Below are positions 17,201-26,164 of a DNA stretch of 64,000 nt, in pieces. The position numbers and the translations under genes were made by a program. The stretch lies in assembly GCA_019306065.1 (NCBI GenBank), contig JAFDMF010000007.1, positions 1-64,000 on the forward strand. Reading direction: 5' to 3'. This DNA is from Deltaproteobacteria bacterium. Its GTDB lineage: Bacteria > Desulfobacterota > Desulfobacteria > Desulfobacterales > JAFDMD01. The stretch's first letter is position 1, and every line of letters starts with the position of its first letter. The notes beneath the pieces are model-generated. The model did no database searches, was not told the origin of the DNA, and worked only from the letters and a program-made list of their open reading frames with translations.

Positions 17201-17445
17201 AAACAGATTACCTTAAAAAACTTATAACCCGTCTTAACGAAGGCGGCATACCTAAACAGACCTGTAAAAACTGCCTACAAGAATTAAACAAGCTTAACAA
17301 AAATATTTTAAATCCATTAAAAACTTTGGAGGTTTTGCAAACAACTATACCGGATAAGTTTTTGGAAAAGCATTATACGGATCGAGAAAACGAAACTTCC
17401 GAAAAGCGCGAAATAATATTATCTTTATATTTAAGAGGAGAATAA
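14257..17445 (+). CDS. PLD-nuclease / SNF2-type helicase of a restriction or defence system
   Basis: A 1062-residue fusion. The N-terminal phospholipase-D-like nuclease domain has RKLHAKLYIM then ITGSSNFTKSGL at about residues 130-170 (the HxK...N active site). The SF2 SNF2-like helicase then shows ADVVGLGKTYIA (Walker A) near residue 280, IIIDEAHRFRN (DEAH) near 350, VTATPLNN, and the C-terminal RecA motifs ISTEVLSEGVNLHRA and MMQRAGRINR near residues 730-765. Similar PLD-helicases work next to DNA methyltransferases in DISARM-like or type I/III-like systems. The methyltransferase gene begins 3 bp downstream. Codon use resembles the host, so the module is not obviously recent. Confidence 0.85.
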   Translation: MNTDLSFITNQENISLKKRFRVLIKDSLFFDSLSAYFYSSGFYAVYPALKNTKKIRILIGIGSDKKTFDIIEKGNIDKRPLLDFSFAETKTKFENQVKTEMANSADNKKVEEGVYKFIEWIKSGKLQIKAYPSRKLHAKLYIMTFKEGDRDAGRIITGSSNFTKSGLSDNLEFNVELKNRSDYEFAKKKFEELWQDAVDVSQKYIDTINGKTWLAKNITPYTLYLKFLYEYFKEDLNLSDQTYIQYMPFGFKKFEYQRQAILNAKKIVSEYGGVFIADVVGLGKTYIATMLSSQLAGRTLVIAPPALLKKSNPGSWSNLFSDFNVPADFESAGKLDHILKRGTGKYSNIIIDEAHRFRNESTATYGKLAEICRGKKVMLVTATPLNNTPKDILSLIKLFQDSKKSGIMEAPDLELFFGRLEKKLKNLDRKKDYDKYIDIVKQNAKQIRNKVLKHLMVRRTRNEIKKYFAEDIKKQGLKFPKVERPTPLFYQLNKKEDEIFNKTIKLITDDFKYARYMPMLYYQGKINQFEAQSQKNLGRFMKVLLVKRLESSFFAFRNSIERFINSYEIFLKEFKNGYIYISKKDTAKIFEALQQDNDEVIQKLIDKGRAEKYEAKDFNKKLKTDLEYDLAILKNIEDLWRQVKRDPKLLKFKDELLQNKILKKNHIIIFTESKETADYLYKNINSADIGKPLKFTGESGESIREKVLENFDANVREQKNDYRILISTEVLSEGVNLHRANTVINYDIPWNPTRMMQRAGRINRVAAPFSKIYTFNFFPTAQANSQIGLKEAAKVKINAFLTLLGGDAELLTEGEPIASHQLFDKLISKTAVESENDEESELKYLHTIKEIRENQPEFFEKIKKLPPKARSAKKNKEIKDELITYFRSGKLQKFFIANPKTKAKELDFITAAGVIKSRADAKTEKLPKRIYGLLKKNKNAFKESTTQETDAPFVKKGAGSAVRIIKILKATLKIGKQLTDEQTDYLKKLITRLNEGGIPKQTCKNCLQELNKLNKNILNPLKTLEVLQTTIPDKFLEKHYTDRENETSEKREIILSLYLRGE

Positions 17446-17448
17446 ACA

Positions 17449-20400
17449 ATGGATAACGCCCAAGCAAAAAACATAATAAAAAAAACCTTTGAAGCGCCTT
17501 TTGATAAAGAGCGCTTTATATATTTTATAAAAAATTTTTTAAACAAAATAGACGAAACAAAGGCTTTTTCCATAAATTCCGAGTATATAAAAGATATGTT
17601 TAAAAGCGTAATTAACAGTTACGAACGCATAGCGACATATACTGCCCCGGACGATCAAAAAATAGACATATTGATAGTTAATCTACAAAAAAATCATTCA
17701 TTGGATCATGCCAGAACAGCCCAAAGAAACTTTGCGGGCAATTATCTTAAAAACAGAGGCGAAAAAGACGCGGGATTATTTGCCTTTGTCCCTCCCGATA
17801 AAAAAGACTGGCGTTTTTCTTTGGTTACAATCGATTATGAATTTAAAGAAACAAAAGCTAAAGAAACATTTACTCCCGCAAAAAGATACTCCTTCTTAGT
17901 AGGAGAAAACGAAGCGAGCCACACCGCCCAAAGCCGTTTGGTAAAAATATTTGCGCAAGACCAATCAAACCCTTCTCTTGCCGACCTTGAAGAAGCCTTT
18001 AACATAGAAAAAGTAACCGAAGAGTTTTTTTTACAATACAGAAAACTCTTTTTACAAGTTAAAGAGGCTCTCGATAAAATTGCCAAACAAAACCCAAACA
18101 TAAAAGCGGAGTTTGATAAAAAAAAGGTAGATACGGTTAATTTTGCAAAAAAACTTTTGGGGCAAATAATATTTTTATACTTCTTGCAAAAAAAAGGCTG
18201 GTTCGGGGTTGAGTTGGGCGAAAAATGGGGAACAGGCTCAAAACGGTTTTTGCGAGATATTTTTGAAAAAAAACATAAAAAAAATTACGACAACTTCTTT
18301 AACGACATATTAGAGCCCCTTTTTTACGAAGCCATTAGAACAGACCGAAGCCATGACGACCATTATTACAAGCTTTTCGACTGCAAAATACCATTTTTAA
18401 ACGGCGGATTATTCGACCCGATTTACGATTACGACTGGGTTAATACAGACATAAACCTCCCCGACTCTCTTTTTTCCAATAAAAACGAAGATAACCAAGG
18501 AAGCGGCATATTAGACATATTCGATCTATACAACTTTACCGTTCAAGAAGATCAGCCATTAGAAAAAGAGGTTGCAATAGATCCGGAACTTCTCGGCAAA
18601 GCTTACGAAAAGTTTAACGCGGTAAGGCGGGATAATTTTGAAGAGTTTAAACAGGCTTTAAAAAGCGGCAAAAAAGGGGACGAAAACAAATTTAATAAAA
18701 AATTCGGAGTATATTACACCCCGCGCGAAATAGTTCATTACATGTGCAGGCAAAGCCTAATAAATTATATTTACGCAGAAGCGAATAAAGCAAAACTTAT
18801 TCCGCCCCTTAAAAAACAGGAAATTAAAATATTAATAGAACAAGGAGAGTTTATATCCGAAAACGAGGTTGTCGCCGCCGAAAAACAGGAAAAAATAAAA
18901 AAAGGAGAACAACAAACATCCTCTTATAATTTCAAGCTCTCCCAATCTGTTAGAGATAACTCCAAAGCAATAGACAAATTACTTCAAAATATAAAAGTAT
19001 GCGACCCTGCAGTTGGCTCCGGGGCTTTTCCTGTAGGAATGATGAATGAAATAGTTGCCGCAAGAAAAGTTTTGGCTTTATCCGTAAAAAAAAAGGCTTT
19101 AAGCGATTACAATTTAAAACGCCAATGTATAGAACGCTCCCTTTACGGCGCGGATATAGACTCCGGCGCCGTAGAAATTGCAAAATTAAGACTATGGCTA
19201 TCTTTAATAGTTGACGAGCAAGATATAAAAAATATTAAGCCTCTGCCAAATTTGGATTATAAAATTGTATGCGGAAACTCTTTGTTAGGATTAAAAAAAG
19301 ACCTTTTAAATTACAAATTATTTGAAGAGATGGAACAATTAAAAGATAAGTTTTTTAACGAAACCAATCCTACTAAAAAAGATGAAGATAAAAATAAAAT
19401 TAATAATCTAATAAAGCAAATAAGCGGCGAAGATAAAGAATTTGATTTTAAGCTGTATTTTTCCGAAGTCTTTCGCGAAAAAAAAGGTTTTGATATAGTT
19501 ATTGCCAACCCGCCGTATGTATCTACAAAAGGAAGAGAAGAAACCGATAAAAAAGCTTTAAAAAAAGTGTATGAGTTCGTAGATGATTTATATAACCATT
19601 TTTATTTTAAAGCCGTAGAAATTGCTAATAACAATAAAGGGATAATTGCCTTTATATCTTCCAAAACATTTTGGACAATTCAAACCAAACATAATCTTCG
19701 CAACTTATTATTAAATAATAGAATAATAGAATTATACGATACTGCCAGCCCCTTTGAAGCAATGGTTGATACCTGCATAGCAATCTTTCAAAAAGATGCC
19801 GCTAAAGATTATACTTTAACAGTAAAAGACGGTAAAAAAAATTTGCTTAATCCTAAAACATATAAGCTTGATGGCAATATTTATAAAAACGCTTCTAACA
19901 ACGTATTTTTTATCCCGGATAATTTTAATATAGCCGTTTATAACAAATATAATTCTTATGTTAAAAAATTAATGAATAAATGGTGGGATAATATAAAAAC
20001 AAGCAGAAAAATAAAACAATGTAAAACGGAATTAGATAAATACAGAAAATTGTTAAAACCCGGAGATATAACTTTGCTTGGGCTTATTACGGAAGGCGGA
20101 CAAGGGCTTGCAACCGCAAATAACGGAAAATATATAGGCGTATTAGATAAAACCAAAGGAGCGGAAAACATAAAAAAAACCCGTCCTCAAAAACTGTTGC
20201 AAGCCGTTCTATCTCAAAACATTGCCGAACTTAATCTTATTAAAACCAAACGGGACGCTCAAGATTATTTGGAAACCCTTAACGAATTTAAGGAGCGCAA
20301 ATTATTTGACAGCCTTAAAGAAAAATACGGAAGAGATATTTTCGGGCAGGGATATTTATACAAGATTGTATCGAAAAATGAAATTGCCGACGTAAACAGC

Positions 20401-21039
20401 CTATCCGATAAAGAAAAGAAAAAAGGAATTTGCGGAAACAAAACCTTTGTTCCTTATGATAAAGGGGATAAATACGGCAACCGATGGTATTTAAAAACCC
20501 CTTATTATATTAATTGGAGCAAAGAAAACGTTAAATATTTATATGATAATTCGGGTAAAAAAGGGATAGGTATGCCTGTAGTTAGAAACCCCGATTATTA
20601 CTTTAGAGAAGGTTTTTGTTGGACAGATGTTAATTCTACCTATCTTAAATCAAGAATTAAAGAAAACGGCGTTTATGATGTTTTGAGTATGAGTTTATTT
20701 TCAATGTTAAATGCCGTTCCGAGTTGGTATATAGTTTCTTTAATAAATTCTCAATTGATTAGTGAATACGTTGATAATTTTATAAACAGCACAAGCCATT
20801 TTCAAATTAATGATGCTCGTCAACTGCCGATAATCATTCCAAACGAAAAACAGCTTCAAAATTTTGAGGTTATCTTTAATCAAGCCTATGAAACAAAGAA
20901 AAAAGAGTTTTCCAAACATATTACAAATAAAGAAGCCGAAAAACTATTAGAAGATATACAGAAAAAAATAGATAAAATGGTTTATAAACTTTACCGGCTT
21001 ACCGAACAGGAGATAAAAATAATAAAACTTGCAAAATAG
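17449..21039 (+). CDS. Large Eco57I/type IIG-like adenine DNA methyltransferase
   Basis: A 1196-residue protein. The N-terminal 170 residues contain an ARTAQRNFAGNYLK segment typical of this group and may be a nuclease or dimerisation part. The N6-adenine methyltransferase core shows FGVYYTPREIVHYMC, motif I VCDPAVGSGAFPVGM near residue 520, a second substrate loop GADIDSGAVEIAKLRLW, and motif IV DIVIANPPYVS near residue 685. The C-terminal 400 residues form a target-recognition region and end in VYKLYRLTEQEIKII, a tail shared with the 57900 gene. GAGG precedes its ATG and it lies 3 bp after the helicase, so the two are translationally linked. Confidence 0.88.
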   Translation: MDNAQAKNIIKKTFEAPFDKERFIYFIKNFLNKIDETKAFSINSEYIKDMFKSVINSYERIATYTAPDDQKIDILIVNLQKNHSLDHARTAQRNFAGNYLKNRGEKDAGLFAFVPPDKKDWRFSLVTIDYEFKETKAKETFTPAKRYSFLVGENEASHTAQSRLVKIFAQDQSNPSLADLEEAFNIEKVTEEFFLQYRKLFLQVKEALDKIAKQNPNIKAEFDKKKVDTVNFAKKLLGQIIFLYFLQKKGWFGVELGEKWGTGSKRFLRDIFEKKHKKNYDNFFNDILEPLFYEAIRTDRSHDDHYYKLFDCKIPFLNGGLFDPIYDYDWVNTDINLPDSLFSNKNEDNQGSGILDIFDLYNFTVQEDQPLEKEVAIDPELLGKAYEKFNAVRRDNFEEFKQALKSGKKGDENKFNKKFGVYYTPREIVHYMCRQSLINYIYAEANKAKLIPPLKKQEIKILIEQGEFISENEVVAAEKQEKIKKGEQQTSSYNFKLSQSVRDNSKAIDKLLQNIKVCDPAVGSGAFPVGMMNEIVAARKVLALSVKKKALSDYNLKRQCIERSLYGADIDSGAVEIAKLRLWLSLIVDEQDIKNIKPLPNLDYKIVCGNSLLGLKKDLLNYKLFEEMEQLKDKFFNETNPTKKDEDKNKINNLIKQISGEDKEFDFKLYFSEVFREKKGFDIVIANPPYVSTKGREETDKKALKKVYEFVDDLYNHFYFKAVEIANNNKGIIAFISSKTFWTIQTKHNLRNLLLNNRIIELYDTASPFEAMVDTCIAIFQKDAAKDYTLTVKDGKKNLLNPKTYKLDGNIYKNASNNVFFIPDNFNIAVYNKYNSYVKKLMNKWWDNIKTSRKIKQCKTELDKYRKLLKPGDITLLGLITEGGQGLATANNGKYIGVLDKTKGAENIKKTRPQKLLQAVLSQNIAELNLIKTKRDAQDYLETLNEFKERKLFDSLKEKYGRDIFGQGYLYKIVSKNEIADVNSLSDKEKKKGICGNKTFVPYDKGDKYGNRWYLKTPYYINWSKENVKYLYDNSGKKGIGMPVVRNPDYYFREGFCWTDVNSTYLKSRIKENGVYDVLSMSLFSMLNAVPSWYIVSLINSQLISEYVDNFINSTSHFQINDARQLPIIIPNEKQLQNFEVIFNQAYETKKKEFSKHITNKEAEKLLEDIQKKIDKMVYKLYRLTEQEIKIIKLAK

Positions 21040-21276
21040 GCGGACGTCAATTCCGGCGCGACGCCTTTAGGGTATAGGTAACGTCCTTTGGGTCAAAGGC
21101 AACGTTATTTAAGTCATAATGCGGTTTTTTCAAGTTAAGACCCATTACAAATAATAAATGTAAACATTTTATTACAAATAAAAATTTCAACCGCAAAAAA
21201 AAAACCTTTTTATTTGAAAACCATAAAAAAAATATATAAACTCCAACATTATTAAAACTCTTTATAAAAAAAAATA
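21040..21276. other. Noncoding spacer between methyltransferase and rhuM
   Basis: It contains imperfect short repeats around GGTAACGTCCTTTGGG and GGCAACGTTATTTAAG. No ORF or convincing promoter was found. Confidence 0.4.
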
Positions 21277-22326
21277 ATGAAAAAAACAGACAAACAAATT
21301 ACAATACAAAATAATAGCGCCGAATTCTTACTTTATACCTCCCCGAATAAAGAGGTAAAAGTAGAAGTTCTTTTGCGCAATCAAACCATATGGTTAAATC
21401 AAAAGCAAATAGCAAAGCTATTCGGGGTAAATGTTCCCGCCATTTCAAAACACTTAAAAAATATTTTTGACGAAGGGGAGCTACAAAGAAAAGCAACTGT
21501 TTCCAAAATGGAAACAGTTCGAAAAGAAGGAAAAAAAGAAGTTTCCAGAAATATGGAGTTTTATAATCTCGATGCCATTCTTTCGGTAGGTTATAGAGTT
21601 AATTCGCGCGAAGCTACAATGTTTAGAATATGGGCGACCAAAACCTTAAAAGAATACATTATAAAAGGTTTTGCAATAGACGACCAAAGACTTAAAAACG
21701 GAGCCTATTTCGGACAAGATTATTTTAAAGAATTACTTGAAACAGTCCGCTCTATCAGAGCAAGCGAAAGAAGAGTCTATCAGCAAATTACCGATATTTT
21801 TGCGGAATGCTCTATAGATTATGATCCGAAATCCGAAATTACCAAAATTTTTTACGCAATGGTGCAAAATAAATTTCATTTTGCCATTGCGGGAAAAACC
21901 GCGGCAGAGATAATTTATGATAATACAGATCAAAACAAACCTTTTATGGGGCTTACAACTTGGAAGAATGCCCCGAAAGGAAGAATTTTAAAACTGGATA
22001 CGGTTATTGCAAAAAATTATCTGAAAGAAGATGAAATTGAAAAGCTTGAAAGAGCCATTTCCGGGTATTTCGATTATATTGAAAGACTTATTGAAAACAG
22101 AATATCCTTTACAATGGAGAAGCTGGCGGAATCGGTTAATAAGTTTTTAGAGTTTAACGAATATAAAATTTTAGACGGAAAAGGAAAGCTTTCTAATAAG
22201 CGGGCAAAACAGAAAGCATCTTTAGAATATGAGGAATTTAATAAAACCCAAAAAATAGAATCAGACTTTGACAAAGAAATAAAAAAAATTTTAAAAGCAA
22301 ATAGCAAAAAAATAACAAAACATTAA
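21277..22326 (+). CDS. RhuM-family protein
   Basis: A 349-residue member of the RhuM (virulence RhuM) family. An N-terminal winged-helix-like segment, QTIWLNQKQIAKLFGVN, leads into AISKHLKNIFDEGEL. The family core follows with RNMEFYNLDAILSVGYRVNS and FRIWATKTLKEYIIKGFAID. The C-terminal half is helical and basic. RhuM genes are recurrent passengers in restriction-modification and defence islands; their molecular role is not established. It is separated from the methyltransferase by 237 bp and from argG by only 15 bp. The argG start has its own GGAG, so linkage to argG may be accidental. Confidence 0.85.
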   Translation: MKKTDKQITIQNNSAEFLLYTSPNKEVKVEVLLRNQTIWLNQKQIAKLFGVNVPAISKHLKNIFDEGELQRKATVSKMETVRKEGKKEVSRNMEFYNLDAILSVGYRVNSREATMFRIWATKTLKEYIIKGFAIDDQRLKNGAYFGQDYFKELLETVRSIRASERRVYQQITDIFAECSIDYDPKSEITKIFYAMVQNKFHFAIAGKTAAEIIYDNTDQNKPFMGLTTWKNAPKGRILKLDTVIAKNYLKEDEIEKLERAISGYFDYIERLIENRISFTMEKLAESVNKFLEFNEYKILDGKGKLSNKRAKQKASLEYEEFNKTQKIESDFDKEIKKILKANSKKITKH

Positions 22327-22341
22327 TATATAGGAGAATAA

Positions 22342-23553
22342 ATGAAAGAGGAAATAAATAAAGTCGTGCTTGCATACAGCGGCGGGCTTGATACCTCGGT
22401 AATAGCCCATTGGATTAAAACCAACTACAAATGCGAAGTAATATGCTTTTGCGCGGATCTGGGGCAGGGAGGAGAAGAATTAAGCGGATTAGAAGAAAAA
22501 GCGTTGGCGTCCGGCGCGAGCAAACTATACATAAGAGACCTTACAGAGGAATTTATAAAAGATTTTATATTCCCTACTATGCGCGCGGGCGCGGTTTATG
22601 AAAGAGATTATTTGTTAGGAACATCCTTTGCTAGACCTCTTATTTCAAAACATATGGTTGATATAGCGGCAAAAGAAGGAGCCGATGCAATAGCTCACGG
22701 AGCAACGGGAAAAGGCAACGATCAAGTACGGTTTGAAGTAAGCGTAATGGCTTTAAACCCTCAATTAAAAACAATCGCCCCATGGAGAGAATGGAATATA
22801 AAAGGGCGCGAAGATGCTTTGGCTTACGCTTTAAAACATAACATCCCCGTTACTCAGACAAAAAAAGATTTATACAGCAGAGATAAAAATATCTTCCATT
22901 TAAGTCATGAAGGCGGCATACTGGAAAATACATGGGCAGAACCGGAAGAAACTATGTTTCAGCTTTCAAACTCTCCGGAAAATGCGCCAAACAGCCCGAT
23001 TTATATTGAAATCGGCTTTGAAAAAGGAGACCCTGTAAGCATAAACGGCAAAAAAACCGATCCCGTCCGGCTTTTTACGCAACTTAATAAAATAGGCGGA
23101 GAACATGGAATAGGCAGAACAGATATAGTGGAAAACCGACTTGTAGGAATGAAAAGCCGCGGGGTTTATGAAACTCCGGCAGGAACAATCCTGTTAAAAG
23201 CGCATCAGGCATTAGAAAGCATCACATTAGATAAACATACAATCCAGTATAAAGACATATTGGCTTTGCAGTATGCAAAGCTTGTTTACGAAGGACTTTG
23301 GTTTACAAGACTTCGCAAATCTTTAGATGCTTTTTTTGACGTTACGCAGCAAAATGTTACCGGAACAGTCCGCATCAAACTGTATAAAGGCAATATAATA
23401 ATAGTAGGGCGTAAAAGCGAAAAAAGCCTTTATCATTCCGGTTACGCATCTTTTGAAAAAGAGGATGTTTATAATCAAAAAGATGCGGAAGGATTCATAT
23501 CTTTATTCGGGCTTCCTTTAAAGGTTGAGGCTTTGATAAATAAAGCAAAATAA
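22342..23553 (+). CDS. argG: Argininosuccinate synthase
   Basis: Condenses citrulline and aspartate with ATP, the penultimate step of arginine synthesis. The 403-residue sequence carries the PP-loop [14 protein letters not shown] near residue 12, [11 protein letters not shown] near residue 93, [15 protein letters not shown] near residue 117 and [11 protein letters not shown], all diagnostic. The start is supported by TAGGAG 6 bases upstream. The chain is complete. It is the first core gene after the defence module. Confidence 0.96.
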   Translation: MKEEINKVVLAYSGGLDTSVIAHWIKTNYKCEVICFCADLGQGGEELSGLEEKALASGASKLYIRDLTEEFIKDFIFPTMRAGAVYERDYLLGTSFARPLISKHMVDIAAKEGADAIAHGATGKGNDQVRFEVSVMALNPQLKTIAPWREWNIKGREDALAYALKHNIPVTQTKKDLYSRDKNIFHLSHEGGILENTWAEPEETMFQLSNSPENAPNSPIYIEIGFEKGDPVSINGKKTDPVRLFTQLNKIGGEHGIGRTDIVENRLVGMKSRGVYETPAGTILLKAHQALESITLDKHTIQYKDILALQYAKLVYEGLWFTRLRKSLDAFFDVTQQNVTGTVRIKLYKGNIIIVGRKSEKSLYHSGYASFEKEDVYNQKDAEGFISLFGLPLKVEALINKAK

Positions 23554-23560
23554 AAAAAAC

Positions 23561-23590
23561 TTGACTTCGGATAATACTCAATATATTGTA
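23561..23590 (+). promoter_or_regulatory. Putative promoter upstream of zapB-like/zapA
   Basis: TTGACT, 7 bases after the argG stop, is followed by an AT-rich TATATTGTATAAA region in about the right place for a -10. It lies 45-70 bp before the zapB-like gene. Confidence 0.4.
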
Positions 23591-23634
23591 TAAATTCTTA
23601 AATATATAAAAAATAAAATAATATAGGTGATACT

Positions 23635-23874
23635 TTGGATACCGATTTTATATTAAAACAATTTGAAGAAATAGAACAAAAGGTTCAAAAACTGATAGAT
23701 GATATAAAACGATTAGAAGAAATAAAGCTGGAACTTGAATATAAAATTGAGGCTGTGGAAAAGGATCTGCAGGAAAAAATTTCGGCTGAAAGCCGTTATA
23801 TTGAAGAAAGAGAACTGATAGGTTTGAAAATAGGCGACGTTTTGGAAAAACTTGATACTATATCTATATCTTGA
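23635..23874 (+). CDS. ZapB-like coiled-coil cell-division protein
   Basis: A 79-residue, almost fully helical, acidic/basic heptad protein (FEEIEQKVQKLIDDIKRLEE and onwards). It starts with TTG, with TAGGTGA upstream. Its place directly before zapA suggests a ZapB-type FtsZ-ring accessory protein. Coiled coils carry little family information, so the name rests mainly on context. Confidence 0.65.
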   Translation: MDTDFILKQFEEIEQKVQKLIDDIKRLEEIKLELEYKIEAVEKDLQEKISAESRYIEERELIGLKIGDVLEKLDTISIS

Positions 23875-23919
23875 AGTTAATTTAATTTCCAACTGGCGTA
23901 AAAAGGGTAATGAAAAAAG

Positions 23920-24207
23920 TTGGAACAATTTATTACGATAGAACTTTTAGGACAAAAAAGTATTTATGCTGTGGATATTGAAGTATCCGAAGCTTATAAA
24001 ATAGTGGATTGCCTGATAAAAGAGGTTACAAAAGTGGAAAGGCAGGTTACAAAAAGACATAGCAGTCTATCAATATTAACCATAGCCGCTTTAAATATAA
24101 CGGAAGAATATTTAAATTTAAAAAAAAGACATAACGAACTTTTTTATCAAATTTCCGAAAGTTCCGCCGAATTGTTAAAAAAACTGAACGAGCATGACAA
24201 ACTCTAA
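23920..24207 (+). CDS. zapA: Cell-division protein ZapA
   Basis: A 95-residue protein with the ZapA arrangement: a short N-terminal beta part (ITIELLGQKSIYAVD) followed by a long helix, with the internal LTIAALNITEEYLNLKK matching the ZapA pattern for the aliphatic-A-LNI-EE region. ZapA cross-links FtsZ filaments. It starts with TTG, with AAAAGGG 13 bases upstream; the nearby ATG at 23910 is in another frame. A 6S RNA follows directly, a conserved order in many Proteobacteria. Confidence 0.8.
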   Translation: MEQFITIELLGQKSIYAVDIEVSEAYKIVDCLIKEVTKVERQVTKRHSSLSILTIAALNITEEYLNLKKRHNELFYQISESSAELLKKLNEHDKL

Positions 24208-24208
24208 A

Positions 24209-24394
24209 ATTCCCCTGCTGTGCCCGTGATTGCAGAATATATTTTGAACCAATATCATAATATTAGGGCAACTTCACTGGTTTTGGTGCGCAAGTTCCGA
24301 TTTTACGGAAAAGCCTAAAGAAGCTATAAGAACGCCCGCCTTTGAACACAAGGTTCAAAGAGTTCTCTCAACACGGCATTTATGCGGGGGAATC
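24209..24394 (+). ncRNA. ssrS: 6S RNA
   Basis: A 250 bp gap between zapA and rny holds a sequence whose ends pair: ATTCCCCTGCTGTGCCCGTG near 24210 against CACGGCATTTATGCGGGGGAAT near 24372-24392. It has a central unpaired region and an inner hairpin (TTTGAACACAAGGTTCAAAG). Length of about 185 nt and position downstream of zapA fit 6S RNA, the open-promoter mimic that binds sigma70-RNA polymerase. A T-rich stretch (CCTCTTTTTTTACC) follows and may end transcription. Boundaries are approximate. Confidence 0.75.
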
Positions 24395-24458
24395 CTCTTT
24401 TTTTACCCTTTTCACATCTCTTTTTCTTTCATCATAGTCCGGCAAAAAAGGAAAAATA

Positions 24459-26024
24459 ATGGATAAATATATACTATTGTCATTTTTAATAGGCTTATGC
24501 TTTGCAGGATGCGGAATTGCTTTTTGGCTTAAAGGAAAAATTTTGGCAAAAAGGTTTGGCGCCGCAGAAACTCAAGCGTTCGAGATTGTAGAACGGGCAA
24601 AAATAAAAGCGGAAAACTTTTTAAAAGAGGCTGAACTAGAAGCTAAAGACAGGCTTATTAAGCTTAAAAGCGATTTTGATACCGAAACAAAAGAGACCGG
24701 AGCAGAGCTTGAAAAACAGGAGAGACATCTGTTTCAAAAAGAGGAGAAACTTGATAAAAAAATTGAACAAATAGAAGAAAAAGCGTTATCCTTAACCCGC
24801 AGGGAGCATTCTTTAAAAAATAAAGAAAAAGAGATAGAAAAAAATGAAAAAAGCGCGTTAAGCATAGTAGAAGAGCAGGAAAAAAAGTTAGAAACAATAG
24901 CCGGCATGACATTTCGGGAAGCAAAAGAGTTTTTGCTTAAAAGTATGGAAAACGAGGCAAAATACGAAAGCGTAAAATTTCTTAAACAAATAGAAGCAGA
25001 AACAAAAGAGGCTGCGGATAAAAAAGCAAAAGAGATAATAGCTACCGCAATACAAAGATATGCAGGCGATTATGTGTCTCAAAGAACCGTATCTGTAGTA
25101 GGGCTGCCTAATGATGAAATGAAAGGAAGAATAATAGGTAGAGAAGGGCGCAACATACGCTCATTAGAGGCGGCTACAGGGATAGACTTTGTAATAGACG
25201 ATACTCCTGAAGCGGTTGTGCTTTCCGGATTTAATCCTGTAAGAAGAGAGGTGGCAAGACTTTCTTTGGAGGCTCTTATAGCAGACGGAAGAATTCATCC
25301 CGGACGAATAGAAGAGGTAGTAAAAAAAGCCGAAGAAGAGGTTGAGCAAATCATTAAAGAAGCCGGCGAACAAGCGGTTTTTGATCTGGGAATACACGGA
25401 ATTCATAAGGAACTTATAAAATATTTGGGCAGATTGAAATTCAGAACAAGTTATGCTCAAAACGTTTTACAGCATTCCATAGAGGTAGGCTCATTATCCG
25501 GGGTTATTGCATCAGAGCTGGGGCTTAATCCGAAATTGGCGAAACGTATTGGGCTTTTACATGATATAGGAAAAAGCATAGACAGAGAGGTTGAAGGAAC
25601 CCATGCTTTAATCGGAGCGAGACTGGCAAAAAAAAGCGGAGAAAAATCGATTGTAATAAACGCTATAGCAGCTCATCACGAAGAAACGCCTGTTTCTTCG
25701 GTTTATGACTGGATTGTTCAGGCTGCGGACAGCATATCCGGCGCGAGACCGGGAGCAAGAAAAGAGATTATAGAAAATTATATAAAAAGACTTGAAGATC
25801 TGGAAGGCATAGCAAATTCTTTTGACGGAATATCCAATTCTTATGCCGTTCAAGCAGGAAGAGAATTAAGAGTGCTTGTAGAAAGCGGCAACAAATCGGA
25901 CGAAGACGCATTTTTATTAAGCAAAGAGATTGTAAAAAAGATTGAAGAAACAATGACATTTCCGGGGCAGATAAAGGTTATGGTTATAAGGGAGACAAGA
26001 GCCATAGAATATGCCAATAAATAA
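24459..26024 (+). CDS. rny: Ribonuclease Y
   Basis: Membrane-anchored endoribonuclease starting mRNA decay. The 521-residue protein has an N-terminal membrane helix (residues 4-25), a long coiled coil (about 30-200), a KH domain with MKGRIIGREGRNIRSLEAATGID near residue 225, and an HD domain with LQHSIEVGSLSG and LLHDIGKSIDRE near residues 335-375. It ends in RETRAIEYANK, the typical C-terminus. Length is standard. It follows the 6S RNA and precedes tyrS, an order known from Deltaproteobacteria. Confidence 0.96.
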   Translation: MDKYILLSFLIGLCFAGCGIAFWLKGKILAKRFGAAETQAFEIVERAKIKAENFLKEAELEAKDRLIKLKSDFDTETKETGAELEKQERHLFQKEEKLDKKIEQIEEKALSLTRREHSLKNKEKEIEKNEKSALSIVEEQEKKLETIAGMTFREAKEFLLKSMENEAKYESVKFLKQIEAETKEAADKKAKEIIATAIQRYAGDYVSQRTVSVVGLPNDEMKGRIIGREGRNIRSLEAATGIDFVIDDTPEAVVLSGFNPVRREVARLSLEALIADGRIHPGRIEEVVKKAEEEVEQIIKEAGEQAVFDLGIHGIHKELIKYLGRLKFRTSYAQNVLQHSIEVGSLSGVIASELGLNPKLAKRIGLLHDIGKSIDREVEGTHALIGARLAKKSGEKSIVINAIAAHHEETPVSSVYDWIVQAADSISGARPGARKEIIENYIKRLEDLEGIANSFDGISNSYAVQAGRELRVLVESGNKSDEDAFLLSKEIVKKIEETMTFPGQIKVMVIRETRAIEYANK

Positions 26025-26119
26025 AACCCGTTGCTACAGGAACTAATTGTTTTTTTAAAAGTTTGCTTTTACTTAATTTTAAGCGTTGGATAAAAGTCTT
26101 ACCCCCTCGAAATAATAAA

Positions 26120-26160
26120 GGGATTTTTCGCTTTGTTCGAAATTTAAACAAGGACGTAGA
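26120..26160. repeat. Partial copy of the TTTCTCGCTTTGCTCGAAAT repeat
   Basis: GGGATTTTTCGCTTTGTTCGAAAT resembles the cores at 29961, 51002 and 49796. Only one arm is present. It lies between rny and tyrS. Confidence 0.45.
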
Positions 26161-26164
26161 ATAA

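Noticed and set aside
14257-22326. Classical type I restriction system (hsdRMS)
   Set aside because: No HsdS subunit is present, the helicase carries a PLD rather than a PD-ExK nuclease, and the methylase is of the NPPY Eco57I class.
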